From: Pipra filicauda
Taxonomy: Eukaryota > Chordata > Aves > Passeriformes > Pipridae
NCBI RefSeq assembly: GCF_003945595.2
Contig: NW_024104313.1
Span: forward strand, 620,001 to 684,000
Direction: 5' to 3'
Length of the DNA: 64,000 nt
The notes under the pieces were generated by a model. The model was not told where the DNA came from. It did not search any database and worked only from the letters and a program-made list of their open reading frames with translations. The translations under genes were made by a program, and so were the position numbers. The number at the start of each line of letters is the position of its first letter. Within the stretch, counting starts at the first letter, position 1. Positions 14,497-26,555 of this stretch are shown here, piece after piece.

Positions 14497-16085
14497 TCAT
14501 CATCATGGCTGGGCTTTGCGAATGAAGATTTGAAAAGGGCTCTACCCACATTTGTTGAAAGCGCACTGGTGGCTAAAAAGGCCAATACAAGATAGACATG
14601 TCCAGTTGCAAAAGGCACAGCAGAAAGACTCCTTAGGTGGTATATTCTGCAAGACACAATTCTTTCTGCGTTGTCTTTTCTCCTCAGGAGTGATCCTGTG
14701 TGCTTTCTCAAAAGCATCATCAGCATTAAAGATGGTGTGTCTCCAGACCTCCCAATTGGAGGCCAGAGTAGACCAGTTATGGTGATCAGTATGGCCAAGG
14801 CTGAGATGTTGTTTCAGGGAGTCCTTGTATCTTTTCTTCGGGGCTCCTCTCTTGCGGCAGCCCGTGGCAAGTTCACCATAAAGCAAGATCTTAGGGAGGC
14901 GGTGGTCCTTGATCCTTGAGACGTGCCCTGCCCATCGCAGCTGTGTTCTCAGCAACATGGCCTCAATACTTGTGACTGCTGCTTGTTCTAGAACAGATGT
15001 ATTGGTCACATAATCTGACCAGTGGATGTTTAGGATTGTACGGAGGCAGCATTGATGGAAGCGTTCTAGGAGTCACAGGTGGTGGTGGTAAATGACCCAT
15101 GATTTGGACCCATATAGAAGAGTAGACAGCACAAAGGCTTTGTAAACACTGATCTTGGTACTTTTCTTCAAGTGTTTATTTCACCAGACTCTTCTATGAA
15201 GCTTTCCGAAGGCACTATATGCCTTTGCTAACCTGTTGTCTATCTCTCCATCAATCTTACCATCCAAGGAGGTGATGCTACCTAGGTAATTAAACTGCTG
15301 GACTGATTTGAGCTCTGATTGGCCAATGGTGATATGGGGATGATGGAAGACTTCCTGAGGTGCAGGTTGATAGAGAACTTCTGTCTTCTTTAAGCTGACT
15401 TCCAGCCCCAAAAGCTCAGCAGCATCTGCAAAGCAGGATGTTAAACGCTGCAGAGCTGCTTCTGTGTGGGCCACAAGGGCGGCATCGTCAGCATAAAGCA
15501 GCTCCCGGACAAGATGGTTTAAGGTCTTAGTGTGGGCCTTCAGTCGCCTTAGGTTGAATAGGCTTCCATCAGTATGATATCGAATGTAGATACCATCCTG
15601 ATCATCGAGGTCTGCTGTGGCCCTTTGGAGCATCATGCTGAAAAAGATTGTGAATAGAGTTGGTGCAAGAACTCAGCCTTGTTTCACACCATTGGTTATC
15701 AGAAAGGGCTCAGAAAGTGCGTTGCTATATCTGACTTGGCCGTGCTGATCATCATGAAGTGAGATGATCATTTTAAGGAACTTGGGGGGACATCCTAAAC
15801 GTTCCAAAATCTGCCATAGACCTTTTCTGCTCACAGTATCGAAAGCCTTGGTGAGATCAACAAAGGTTACATAGAGACCTTTGTTCTGTTCCCTACACTT
15901 CTCTTGCAGTTGTCTGCGAACAAATACCATGTCTGTCCTTCTCCTAGGATGACTGCTGGAAAGCTAGTGAGCTCATCCTGCCCATGGACACATTTTATCT
16001 GACCCTTCAGTTTTGACCTGTCTGGCATGAGAGACCCTGCCGGAGGCATATACCTCCACCAGCATAGCTCGCAACTTCATGAGGG
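14497..16085 (-). mobile_element. RTE-like non-LTR retrotransposon remnant
   Basis: A minus-strand LINE fragment holding the reverse transcriptase palm and thumb, a C-terminal domain and a cysteine/histidine-rich end, followed by an ATGATGA stretch near 14,500-14,508 that resembles the short microsatellite tails of RTE elements. The endonuclease domain and the start of the reverse transcriptase are missing. Between about 15,950 and 16,085 the sequence is GC-richer and appears related to the element, but it does not read in the transcriptase frame; it may be 5' untranslated sequence joined by an internal deletion. Avian RTE elements are patchily distributed among bird lineages and have been linked to horizontal transfer. 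Family placement is by motif recognition only. Confidence 0.75.
14539..15948 (-). pseudogene. RTE-like reverse transcriptase ORF, C-terminal two-thirds, three stops
   Basis: One minus-strand frame of about 470 codons. Visible motifs in order: FVDLTKAFDTVS (motif A, catalytic Asp near 15,857), NGVKQG (motif B) ending at 15,676, YADDAAL (motif C, Asp pair near 15,484-15,489), SLKKTEVL (motif D) and NYLGS (thumb). After that come a leucine/tyrosine block, LRWAGHVSR, YGELATG, KKRYKD and a C-x2-C-x12-H arrangement near 14,550-14,617. All these blocks share one frame, interrupted only by TGA codons at 15,673-15,675, 15,181-15,183 and near 15,075. The stop at 15,673 falls where relatives usually have cysteine; the one near 15,075 looks like CpG decay of an arginine codon. 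No frameshift is needed, so the copy is damaged but not very old. The enzyme would prime reverse transcription of its own RNA at a nicked target; this copy cannot make it. Confidence 0.8.
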
Positions 16086-19000
16086 CACACAAGCTTCTCC
16101 CCCACTAAAATGATTAGGGCAGATTTTTGAACTATTAGGCTACAGGTAAATCATGTTCCCAAGCTTTTCGGACATATTTTTGTTTAATTCAAAACTAATC
16201 AGTTGGCTCCTGGTGCTAATGCATCTAGACAAACTTTACTATTATTAGATTCCAAGTTAGTAACACATTTGGCAGCCCTGAATAAAATCACAGAAATTAT
16301 TCAAAACCCTTTGGAAATTCAAAAGTAATACCCAAGTAGAATGCTCTGCTTGTTACACTCACACCAGTCCTTATTCTATTATCTATTAAAGGCCTGCACT
16401 TACAAGCAGCCTGAGCTCTTTGGCAATCCGCTTTATTCAAGCCTCTTGGCCTGCCCTATAGTCACTTTAGGCACTGAAATTTAATTAACTTCAATGATCT
16501 GCTTTTTGTCTGCACCAAGATTTTCAGGCCTCTGTATAAAAAGTATGCATAATGTCCTACACTTTTAAAAGGTAAATTAGCAGTAAAGCTCCTTACACTG
16601 TAGATAAAATCTGAAATAACAGTTTGCAAAAATGGCACTGTGGGACTCCATGCTTTATACTGCATTAAGCTTACTTAAGCAAGGAACTGCATTTATATTT
16701 TCTGTCTGCAAGGTGCCTAGAAGAATGCAAGCCCTACCTCTCACTGTTACTGTTCATCCGACTGCCATACAACTGATTCTCATCCATGAAGCAAACAGAG
16801 AAGAATCTCTGTGTGTTGCTAACTCAAACTGGACTCAAAACATCAACATGAACATGCTATTTTTGGGCCATTCATTGTGATGAACTTTCTCTTGGAAAGA
16901 CCAGGCAGCAAACCTTTCCTTCAAATGTCATTTAATGATGTAGTTGGTAGGAAGTCAGTGAACAATTTTGTTTATGATCCACCAGGAGAATTAGAAACAG
17001 GATCACTTCAGCTATTATCTATTATATAGCTATTATGACCAGTAGCTATGTTGTCTCCTAAAACTCTGACAGCAGTAAGCAACTTTGTTAATTTTTTCAT
17101 AGAAGGCAGTTAGTATAACTGAACATCCACAGAGAGGGTTTCAGATGAATGAGGTGACTGTCTTAGAGATTCACTCTTAGTACAAACAGAGAATTACAAG
17201 TTTATTTATTCATCCAATATACAAACCCAAAACAAAACTTAAAAAAAATAGAACAGGTTTATACAAAGAACACATTGCTGAGAACTAACATGGAATGCCA
17301 TTAAAACTTTCAGCCACTTGGCCTAAATTTTAACACAGAACAAAAAGGAGCTTGATCCCACTTATATTACCATCCAAACTTGACTTACTATTTTGGAGCC
17401 TTAACTGGACATCTTTTTAATGATCCTCACATTTTAATGTGGAGAATCAAAAGTAAATTATTTAGGGAGTATTATTAATGGACTTTTAGAGCCCACATTT
17501 TAAAAGAGTAAAGATTGGTTATATGTTCCTGCTATTAGTATAAAAAGTTGCTTTAAAAGTATTTCTCTGTTAAATGAGTGTGGATTTACTGGCATTTCCA
17601 GTTTAAAAAAAGGCTTTTATCAGACCACCTTTTTTCTCTTTTGCATCTAAGTTTCTCTGACATATTTGTAGCCCAGAAAATGAATTGCTATTTAGTAGTA
17701 AAGTTACAGTAATTCTGTGAGTTGCTTACAGCCTGTGTGTGTCTGTGGGTGAAGGTATACTTACCCATACTTTTTTTCAGGAACATGGACAGAGATGTGG
17801 GATAAGCAGAAGCACAGACTAGAAATCAATTCTGTCAACCCCTAACCAACTAGGAGAAAAGACATGAAGAAGCATGCACATATATTAATTTTCTGGAAAA
17901 TATTGTTACAGGGACAAATTCAGGGCACAGCCATTTGAATTAAAACCATTAAAGAAAGTGTCTTTTGATCATAATATAAATATACTATTGAGACCTGTGG
18001 TATATTAGTCTCCCATGTACTGGAAAGGAATACCCAGACTTCCTTACTATGAAATTATCTACTAATAGGGATATTTTCATGAATTGTCTGCTTTCAGGGA
18101 AGGGAAAAAATGAAGCGGAAGATACAAGTCATGAGGTAATCTGAGTTGCTGATTTCTAACAAATCATGATATATTGTATAGAGGTGAGGTTTTAATTAGT
18201 AAGGAATATGCTTTTGACATTGTTGATGTCAGTGAACAAAAGTGGATACTGGCATCTTTTATGCTCCCTTAGAAGCAATCTTGTAATAAATAACAGTGGA
18301 ATTTGGAATCTAAGTGGAATTTAAATCAAATGTACTTTATTTAGTAGTGAGTTTTTCATTTGTTTTTCATAGTAGAGAAATACTGTCTCATTACTGGAAC
18401 TTGTATTTCTTTCTATATAAATTACAAGTGAATCCTAGTTCCTTTTTAAATATCTTCTTTAAAGGCTATTGTCTGTTAAAATTTGTTTCTCCCTAATAAG
18501 CTGGTTGCAACCATTGTAATCACTGTCAATGGATGGCTATGGAAAGCATGAGTCATGCACAAAATAGTAGGCTGTCCTATGTCATCATGCTAGTGCTTTG
18601 ACCTGAAGGCCATCTCTGGGATGAGAAAATTAGCTGAGTCACAAATCTCTTCTCTATTTTCTTGGTCTCTCTACTGTGAACTAAAGTTGGTACTTGCAAT
18701 ATGAACCCCTGTCCTCTGGAAACTGATTTGGGGTAGCAGTTCATTCCAGGTGACCTCCTGAGCAAAAATCAGTTAATGTTTTGGGTAGAGCTGAACCAAA
18801 GACCTAATGATGAGAGGATGGTTTCTTGAACCGTCTAGGTTCAACACCTCTAGGCCACAGATTTCTGTAATTCAAAATGTACTTTATTGCAAAATATAGG
18901 ACGAAAGAAGTGGTTTTGTATTTTTTCCTAGCAATTTGTTTGCAACCTGTAGGATGTCATTTTTCCATATTTATGCAGCATATAGAAAATATCTTTGCTT

Positions 19001-21899
19001 TTTTTATGGATTATTAATAGCCCCTTCTAAATGAAAGTGTTTATCTTATTCCATGTTCACTTATAGCTATTAACGTTTGGTGGATAATCCATCAATGATA
19101 TTGGATTTAGCAGCCTGGCATTATATTAGACCACGTTATCTCAGTGCCTAGGAGAAGGTTCTTCTAAAACATTATTTCAACTTCCATGCTTGTGGGAATA
19201 GTAATGTGTATGAATGCAAGTAATGGGAGTTCACAGCCTAAGCAATTCTTTCATAGTCTTTCATTGCTGGGAGAGAGTGTGAACTTTGAACGTATTTTAC
19301 CATCAGTTGCTGGCCAGAAGTTTGCAAATTTTCCTTTCAGATGTGGCACTAGTATGATTATGCCTAATACTCTTACTTGAATATACCTGATATTCTTATT
19401 TGAGATGCATGAAGTCTGTAAGGGGAGGCATCTAGACATGTCAGTGCACTAGGCATTTGAATGTTCATGAAGCAGAAGACACTTAGAACCTTAGACCATA
19501 ATCTTTGAGGGGGAATTTCCTAAAAATGCTGTTTGGTGTGTTCTTAGGTGACTGTGTTGTTGTGTTTCCACTTAATTCAACTCAAGTTTAATAGGAGCTT
19601 TGTGAAATGGTCTATAAGGATTGCATCGAAATGCATTTTACTAATGAAACCCCTGTCCCACTTATGTCAGTGGCAAAATTCTCAGGTTAAGTGGGATCAA
19701 GATTTTACTTCTCATTTCATGCGGGACTGGAAAGTGTTTGAAAGAGCAGCTGAGACTCCAAGACAAAAATGTGAATCCAGACTTCCAGTTCACATTCTTC
19801 TTTTGGCAGCATGAAGACTCAATCTGAAGTAATTTGTATTTGCAGATTCTGTAATCAAGTTTTTGTATGTACACAAAAATGAAGTTTATTCTGCAGACTG
19901 CAACACATACAATTTGAGGTCTGTATCTCTTCAAAACATGCAGAGGATCGTTCCCTATTTGAATACTTTATAGTTCACAGTCCTGTCCGTATTGACTTTG
20001 TTTGCATTAGCAAATGGGAGTTGCATTAGGGGATCTGCAAAGTGAAATAGTTGGTACCAGAGACACAGTGACCACACTATTAACATTGTAGAACTTCTGC
20101 CTCAGGTTAGTTCTAAACTATCCTGTGTCCACTATATAGTGTCCACTAGCAGCATATGACAGTACATGAGCTCTTGGAGTACATTTTTCAGTTCAGTTTA
20201 ATAAGAAAATCAAAATGTGGACCAAAGCTTTGGAGGTGAAGGTGGCTAGGAGTTCTGCTTCAAAAGTGCATTTTAGCTCCAAACTACAGTGTTCATGTTG
20301 ATGCGTCCTGGCCTTTTTTTTGCCTCCATATGATGTGTTTATATTCTTTCATAGATTCAGATTTGTCTGTGGCATCATTTGTACAAAAGCTTCAAGACTT
20401 CAGTGTTAAGAAGTCATTTGCATGTCTTGTTCATTCCTTGTCAAACTGCAGCATATACTAAAGCTGAGCTTTCCTCTGTGCAAAGAGCTCTTGCTCATGG
20501 ATGCACTGAAAACATGTTGGGCAATGGTTTTGAATGATCTAGGATTTTTTATATAACTTATTTGAAATATTTACACCAAATTGTGGTATGCAAAGAGAAT
20601 CCTGCAACAAGGATTCATCAAGCCTGGTAATTTACACACATAAAACAGGTAGATGGTGATTACAATGATGGGACAGCTTGAATGAGTGAAAGCCTGTGAT
20701 TCCTGATTGCAAAGTATTTAGCCTTTTCCCTGAAAAGTTGGCTGTTCTAGTCAAAGCAGTAGTTCTCAGCAGTCATAAACAGTGAAGAATTACACAGGGA
20801 TGAAATGATCTTGAAAAATTTCTTGGCTATATCAAGTAAACACATTTATTTCAGCATTAGGCATTCAAGACATCCTATTTTGTTTACGTTATTTAACACT
20901 CATATTTTTTCAAGGTTCATCTTTTTTTTTTTTATTTAAATTCCCTGAAAACCTACTGCAGCTCCCCAGAGGATTAATGAAGTATGATATTTTTTCCCTT
21001 GCCTGTACCTCAGCCTACAGAAAATTATTTGACCATTAATTACCACATTATCGTGCAAGGATGACAACAGGCATTAATTTCTTCTGCAGGATCTTTGAAG
21101 AACACAAGAATCCTTGGAAGAGCCTAATTTTACTAGTTGAACTATAAGGAGTTCATTCAGCGATTTCTTTAGATTTTCTTGGAAAATTTGATTTTGGTCA
21201 TGAATCAATTCAGTTTAAGTTCACAGTTTTTTTGATAAGCAAGGTAAAGTTTAAAATTTTATTTTCAAAAAATTATTGAAAGCCATATTACTGAAAAAAA
21301 AAAGAAAAAAAACACTGTTCTTGCACATATTTATATTTTATCTACTTTGCCAATGTTCCGTTTATTTACATATTATTATTAGTCATAGGAACATGCACAA
21401 GGCTAAACATGAAAGACCTGCTACAAGTAGCAAGATCGACTGGAAAAGTAGTGGTGTGACCATGGCCCAACTTCCCCATTCACATGAACAGCGGAGCACA
21501 GTGCTGGCCCTGGGGTTGGATTGTTGGAAAAGAAGTAAAAAAGTCAGGAAAGGAGAAAAGTGGTCAGCTCAAATGTATAGAGCTTTTGAGGACATAGGTT
21601 GTACAGTAGGAAAGTACTTCTTAGCAGCTGTTTCACTCTGTTAACTAAGAAATACAGAAAATATCTTTATTCCTTCAATAAAACAGTTTTTGTGAGAGTT
21701 CTTGTTCCTTGCCCTAGATCTCTGGGGGAGACCACCATTCCTCCACTGCCATTGTATTCCAGGACAGCAGGAACTACTTCTTTTAAGTTAGTGCAGGAGC
21801 AACTAGATGCAATTTCTGTGTCACATCCTATATCTATATAATGGATTTGGCAGTGTAGCAAAGATTCCTTGCATGGTGTTTCTTTTTAAAAAACTAAAT
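16086..21899. other. AT-rich non-coding DNA, nothing recognised
   Basis: Read on both strands. Frames of up to about 122 codons occur (21,276-21,644), but they have no domain and begin in an A-rich run. No LTR or CR1 signal. A T-rich run lies near 20,921-20,935. Confidence 0.5.
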
Positions 21900-21944
21900 T
21901 AAAAAAAAAAAAAACAAAAAAAAAAAAAAAAAAAAAAAAAAAAC
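21900..21944 (+). repeat. Poly(A)-rich tract
   Basis: About 43 bases, nearly all A with one interrupting C. No polyadenylation signal sits in the usual 10-30 bases upstream (the nearest AATAAA is near 21,678), so I do not call it the tail of a retrocopy. Confidence 0.85.
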
Positions 21945-22907
21945 AGCACCTTATATCAGTAGAATGTAGAGCCAAAAGAAATACTATATTATTTTCTGCT
22001 CAATTTCCTAAAGTAGTAGTATCCAACACTACTGCAGTACTCAAGGGAGGATATTACAAACAATATTCAGCTGAAGTGTACAGTAGGTTATTGCAGTTTA
22101 ACAAATATGAGCTCTGCTTGATTTCAAGGATTTCTCCATTTTCCTTCTATCCAATTTAGTGTAGACTTCTCAGCATTATTATCATAGAAGTGGTCTGTAG
22201 GGAATAGGAATGAAGCCTGACAGATGGATTTAAAATGAAAGGAGAACCTTGATAGGATTTTGTGACTACAGAAGAATTTAATAAATAGCAGAATGATGAT
22301 TCACTGATGTAGTGAAAGTTATTGAATAATAAGATTAACTTGAAAAGTTCCCAAAGAAAGGCTGCTGCTGGTAGACTTATTTCCTGCTGTTATTTCTGCT
22401 CATACTTCATAGTTTCATTTGCATCCAAACATGAAACTTTTATACCCTGTTTTTAAAATTTTGAATTCAGGAGTATAAGATTTTTAAAACATACAAGTTT
22501 TGAAATATCTTCTATTCTGTTATCTTGAGCCTTGGTAGGAACTCTGCAAAAGTTTTTGAATAATCAAGATATAAATTTCAACTTTATCAAGCTCTGTGGG
22601 ATAATTGGTATAGATGGGAATTTAGGCAGTCTTTATGCATGCGCTGCTATGAATGTGTTATTTGTCAAGTGTTTCAGTCACTTAAAAATAATGAAGTGCT
22701 TTGTGATAGTGGTGATTTTATGTCATGGATTTGTCCTACACAGTCTGAGAACAAATTAAACTTAATTCAATGGCTTTGGAAAGGTCCATGGTTCTTACTG
22801 AAAATTTCTTGGCAACTTAAGTACAGGGAGGGGAAAAAATAATATAAATCCTAAACCAAACAGCGAGACAAATAACACATTAGCGTGTGATGTTCATTTT
22901 GGTATTT
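21945..22907. other. AT-rich non-coding DNA, nothing recognised
   Basis: Short frames only (up to 75 codons), with no domain. Ends at the target-site duplication of the solo LTR that follows. Confidence 0.5.
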
Positions 22908-23482
22908 AATACTGTAATAGCCTTGTGCAGCAAGGTTTTGGTAGTGGAGCAGACTACAGGAGTGGCTTCTGTGAGAAGAAGGTAGAAGCTTCCCCATGTC
23001 TGATAGAACCAATGCCAGTTGGCTCCAAGATGGACCTAATACTGGCCAAGGCTGAGCCCATCAGTGATGGTGACAGCACCACTGGCCTAACATATTTAAG
23101 AAGGGAGGAAAAAAACTGGAACAGCAATTGCAGCTGGGGAAGGATACACATTGGAGAACTGTCTCTGGGGAGAAGGAGGTACGGAAACTGGGGTTAAGCC
23201 CAGGGAGAAGAGAGCAGCGTGGGGAAGGTGTTTTTTAAATTTAGAGTTTTATTTCTCATTATCTTACTCAGATTTGACTGGTAATAACTTTTTTTTTCCC
23301 CAAAGTTTTTTTCCCAATTTTTCCCAAGTTACTGTCTGTTTGCCCATGACAGTAATGAGTGAGTGATCTCTGCCTGTCCTTATCCTGACCCACCAGCCGT
23401 TTGTTATATTTTCCCTCCTGTGTCCAGCTGAGGAGGGGAGTGATAGAGTAGCATCCAGCCAGGGTCAACCCACCACAAATAC
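22908..23482 (+). mobile_element. Solo LTR, ERVL-type, with 5-bp target duplication
   Basis: The LTR proper is 22,913-23,477 (565 bp). It starts TGTAATAG and ends CCACCACA, and is flanked by a perfect 5-bp direct repeat AATAC at 22,908-22,912 and 23,478-23,482. A TATA-like CATATTTAAG lies at 23,091-23,100. The sequence, including the GCAAGGTTTTGGTAGTGGAG start and the GCATCCAGCCAGGGTCAACC end, matches a common bird LTR I recognise. Five-base duplications are typical of class III (ERVL) elements. The 90- and 71-codon frames inside are not genes. A scrap of the same family is at 55,226-55,299. Confidence 0.85.
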
Positions 23483-26128
23483 AGAAGTCAATGAATGTGT
23501 TTCACAACATTGAAGATTTTGCAGAATGCCACAAGTTTCAATGCAAGCACTGGACAAGACTGATAACAGCAGTTATCAGTCTGCTTTGCTATAGAATTTA
23601 ATTCAGTATTGTAGTACAATACTGTACTTCCTTTGTGCTAGAAGGGTACCGGATTTACCCTACAGTTTCTCCTGGCTCTGGAAGGAAGATAAATGTCAGG
23701 GAGTACGTAGGGCTTCTCCTCTTGGGATGTGACTAGACATGCAGGAAAGTATCTTTCTTTTCAGAGGCAATGAGCCATGTTTACCACTCTGGAAGAAAAA
23801 GAAAGAGGACTGTGAAAAGAGCTGATCCAAATACCCAGCTCCTTGATAATAACTACTGAGCTAACAGTGCTCTCTCTTTTAATTTATGAGATGCTTTGCA
23901 TCTTTAGGTTATACATTGTTTATGATGTCTAAGTAGAAATCCCTCTCAGGGATGGGTCAATGAGACAATACTAGGGAGTGATACAGGCTGCAATGCAAAC
24001 AGGTCAAAAGCCAACGCAATGAGCCCACCAGGGCATAGTGCCAAGGTGATTTTTGCTGAACGTAGTGTAGGAGATGAACTGTGAGACATATCACATTACT
24101 TCAGCATCTCAAAGGAACACAAGAATCTACTTTGGGTTAGGAGCTGGTAAATACATTTCCCACTGGTGCAGGCCCGGTATGATTGAGTGCAAATATAAGT
24201 ACCCCTTAAGGGACAAATATGAAAAGATGCGTGTCCCCCAAAACTTTTAAGAACTGGAAAATTATACTAAAATCAAGTGCCAGTTAATGCAGTGCTTCTA
24301 TTCAACCCACATTCTGAATACATTGGATATTTGAATTACAGAATGCCATTTGTTGTAGGCTTTATGAGCAAAAGCATTGCTCTTCTCTTTTCTTGGACCA
24401 TAAGACAGGCAGTAAGACACCTGTCCCATGTCAAGTGGCAGCGGGCACTCTCATTAATGTCTATTTGTTACAATGAGAGAAAGTATTACCCCCATTTTTA
24501 CACATGGAGAGCCTGGAATTGCAAGATTAAGAAGCTTGTTCAAAGCCTCGGGGTTCCATACTCCCATTTCTGAGTCTGAGCATTTAAATTATAAACTCTC
24601 CCTTGGAAAAAAAAGGAAGTTCTTTTGTCATGTAGAGATGAAGAGTATGATATTCCTCTTATGTACTCCACTGTGAATCACAAATTATTCCATTGCAGTG
24701 TGTGGAATTGCCGGGGTAACTCTGAGACAATAAAACCAAAACAGCGGGAGATTTTTAAAAGCATCAAAGAGATTTTGGGGCACAAATCCTTCTGACTCTG
24801 AATGCGTCTTGTGTTTCTAAATTATTTTAGTGCTACAGAAGCTGCCATTCCATGTTGCATTATCTATTTCTAGGTGGTCAGTTTATCCTTCTGGTGATTA
24901 TTATTTGGTTCAGGGCAAAACAGAGTCCAACAGAAGCAAAGCAGGTTCTTTACTTGCCTGTCAAGGTTTCTGTCAGTAGAATGTAATCAAAACTTACAGT
25001 ATTGAGGTGATGAGCCAAAGATGTTTGAAGTATCCTCATCTTGGGAAATGATCCTACTGTGCCTGTTTCAAAGGTGGCGATTTTTCTTACATAAAATATT
25101 AGCCTGTGTATCTGTATTTGTGTGTGTAAACAGATTAACATATTTTTCTGTTCATCAGTTCTAAGAATTTTCCTTTGCTGCTGCTCATTTTAGAAGGAAT
25201 AAGCAGCTACAATACTGCTTACTATTCCTCTAAAGGGACAGTTCTCTGACCTTGTTTCCCCTGGCATATGTATAAATTTCTGCTAATGCAAACAGCAAAA
25301 AAAAAATTCCTGCTGGAGCAATACCATGTTACCCAGTTCCCTGTGGAGACACCCCAGGAAAACAAATACATACAAAACATTAGCTGCATTGTGCCTGAAG
25401 GTACTAAAAGACTGGGGTGTTGATCACTGAATAAAAACAGCAAAATGGAACAGAATTTCTTGAAACTATGTTGTTATGCATTGAAAAAATATATTTAATT
25501 GCAGTAATATTTAAATTCTACCGATAAGCAGAAAATAAACTTCTAGTGAATTTTTAGTGGATAATGGAATACCTGATAATCAGTCCTTTAACTTCCTTTG
25601 AGTCTCTTGATGTAAACAATGTTGTTTAAGTCAACAAGTTTGATTTAAAACCCTCCCAGACAGAAATAGGCCTGCTTTTTTTCTGTCCCTGGCTAAAAAT
25701 TGTATTTGATATTTTTGAAAAGAGAAAGAGTACATCTTTCTGCAAGTTAACTGCATTGGAATATTAAGTGCTTTTGGCTTTTCCTCAGGAAAAGCATCAT
25801 CTAAGTTAATTAAGAAACCTCCTTGCTTCCTTGAAAGTCTCACTGTTTCATTAGAGTAATGTATGCCAGTTTGTATTAAATTGAAGTTCACCTTAGCTCA
25901 CCTAGTAGTTTTTCAGTTAATAACATGTAAGTTGGCATCTGTTTTTTGTCTTTTGGTCTCTTTTGTGTGTGATGGATGGTGATACACAACCATGAAGTAG
26001 GAGTTCCCTCCTACTTGTTATTGTGGCATGTCCCACTAAGAGTCAGAACGAAGTGTGATGAAGTCACAGTGATTCTGGTTTGTCTCTGGCACTCTCACAG
26101 CTGATCACCATGTGATGTCAACGGTAGC
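23483..26128. other. AT-rich non-coding DNA with one SINE-like relic
   Basis: No gene seen. The only recognisable piece is a MIR-like core near 24,484-24,555, listed separately. Other frames (up to 98 codons) show no domain. Confidence 0.5.
24484..24555 (+). repeat. Possible MIR/CORE-SINE-like relic
   Basis: The order TTACCCCCATTTTTACACATGG, then a purine-rich stretch, then AAGAAGCTTGTTCAAAGCCT resembles the conserved part of amniote MIR elements (CCCCATTTTACAGATG, then AAGTGACTTGCCCAAGG). The match is by eye and decayed. It could instead be a chance resemblance. Confidence 0.4.
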
Positions 26129-26221
26129 ATTCAGTGTGGCAGGAAGAATGTAGCAATGAACCATGGGAGTTGTGGTCTCCCGGGTTCTCAGACAATACTT
26201 GATTGTCATTGGTTAGAGGGT

Positions 26222-26227
26222 CACGTG
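26222..26227 (+). promoter_or_regulatory. E-box CACGTG in the LTR
   Basis: Perfect palindromic E-box 17 bases upstream of the TATA-like box, repeated at 29,361-29,366 in the 3' LTR. Such sites bind bHLH-zipper factors (USF, MITF/TFE, MYC families). Use in vivo is inference. Confidence 0.6.
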
Positions 26228-26243
26228 ACATGTTCAGGTGTGG

Positions 26244-26250
26244 TATTTAA
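26244..26250 (+). promoter_or_regulatory. LTR TATA-like box
   Basis: TATTTAA, only 15 bases before the AATAAA signal; the equivalent in the 3' LTR is at 29,383-29,389. It would place transcription start around or just after the poly(A) signal, as in other very short LTRs. Confidence 0.65.
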
Positions 26251-26264
26251 ACCTTGGCAGTTTG

Positions 26265-26270
26265 AATAAA
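26265..26270 (+). terminator. LTR polyadenylation signal AATAAA
   Basis: Canonical signal. The 3' LTR copy at 29,404-29,409 would direct polyadenylation of the element's RNA. Confidence 0.7.
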
Positions 26271-26335
26271 CGGTAATTCTGCTCTGGCACTTGTTCGTGT
26301 CTGAGTGGGGTTCGTGCCTTGAACAGCACCTCAAA

Positions 26336-26353
26336 TGGCCGTCCGATAAGGGA
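26336..26353 (+). other. Candidate primer-binding site
   Basis: An 18-base stretch starting TGGCCGTCCGATAAGGGA lies two bases after the 5' LTR, the normal place and normal TGG start for pairing with a tRNA 3' end. I could not match it confidently to a particular tRNA. Confidence 0.65.
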
Positions 26354-26555
26354 CTTCAGCAGGTTACCGGCAACCAGGAGCAGCAGCTCTGGGGAACCTG
26401 TCCGGGGGTGTCCATATCGCCAAAACCAAAAGGAAGAAAAGAAAGAATTCAGCGCGCTGGGTTACCTCTGCAAAAAGGAACAAAAAAGGAAGAAAAAAGG
26501 ACCAGAAGAAAGGACAACAGAGCTTCAGCACAGAGGTAACCAAAAATTGGCGAAT

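Larger units (their letters stand above)
26135..26333 (+). repeat. 5' LTR (199 bp)
   Basis: Begins TGTGGCAGGAAG and ends AGCACCTCA. It holds an E-box CACGTG (26,222-26,227), a TATA-like TATTTAA (26,244-26,250) and AATAAA (26,265-26,270), so U3, R and U5 are all very short. The only difference from the 3' LTR is T at 26,209 against C at 29,348. Confidence 0.95.

Noticed and set aside
14552..14919. Plus-strand frames over the LINE
   Set aside because: They lie antisense to the well-supported minus-strand transcriptase frame.
21276..21644. 122-codon open frame
   Set aside because: Starts in an A-rich run, shows no domain and no splice or promoter context.
21900..21944. Tail of a processed pseudogene
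   Set aside because: No AATAAA at the right distance upstream and no recognisable mRNA sequence.
22925..23197. 90-codon frame and neighbours at 23 kb
   Set aside because: Inside a solo LTR with a target duplication; not a gene.
26336..26353. Naming the tRNA primer of the LTR element
   Set aside because: The site has the right place and TGG start, but I could not match the remaining bases confidently to one tRNA.
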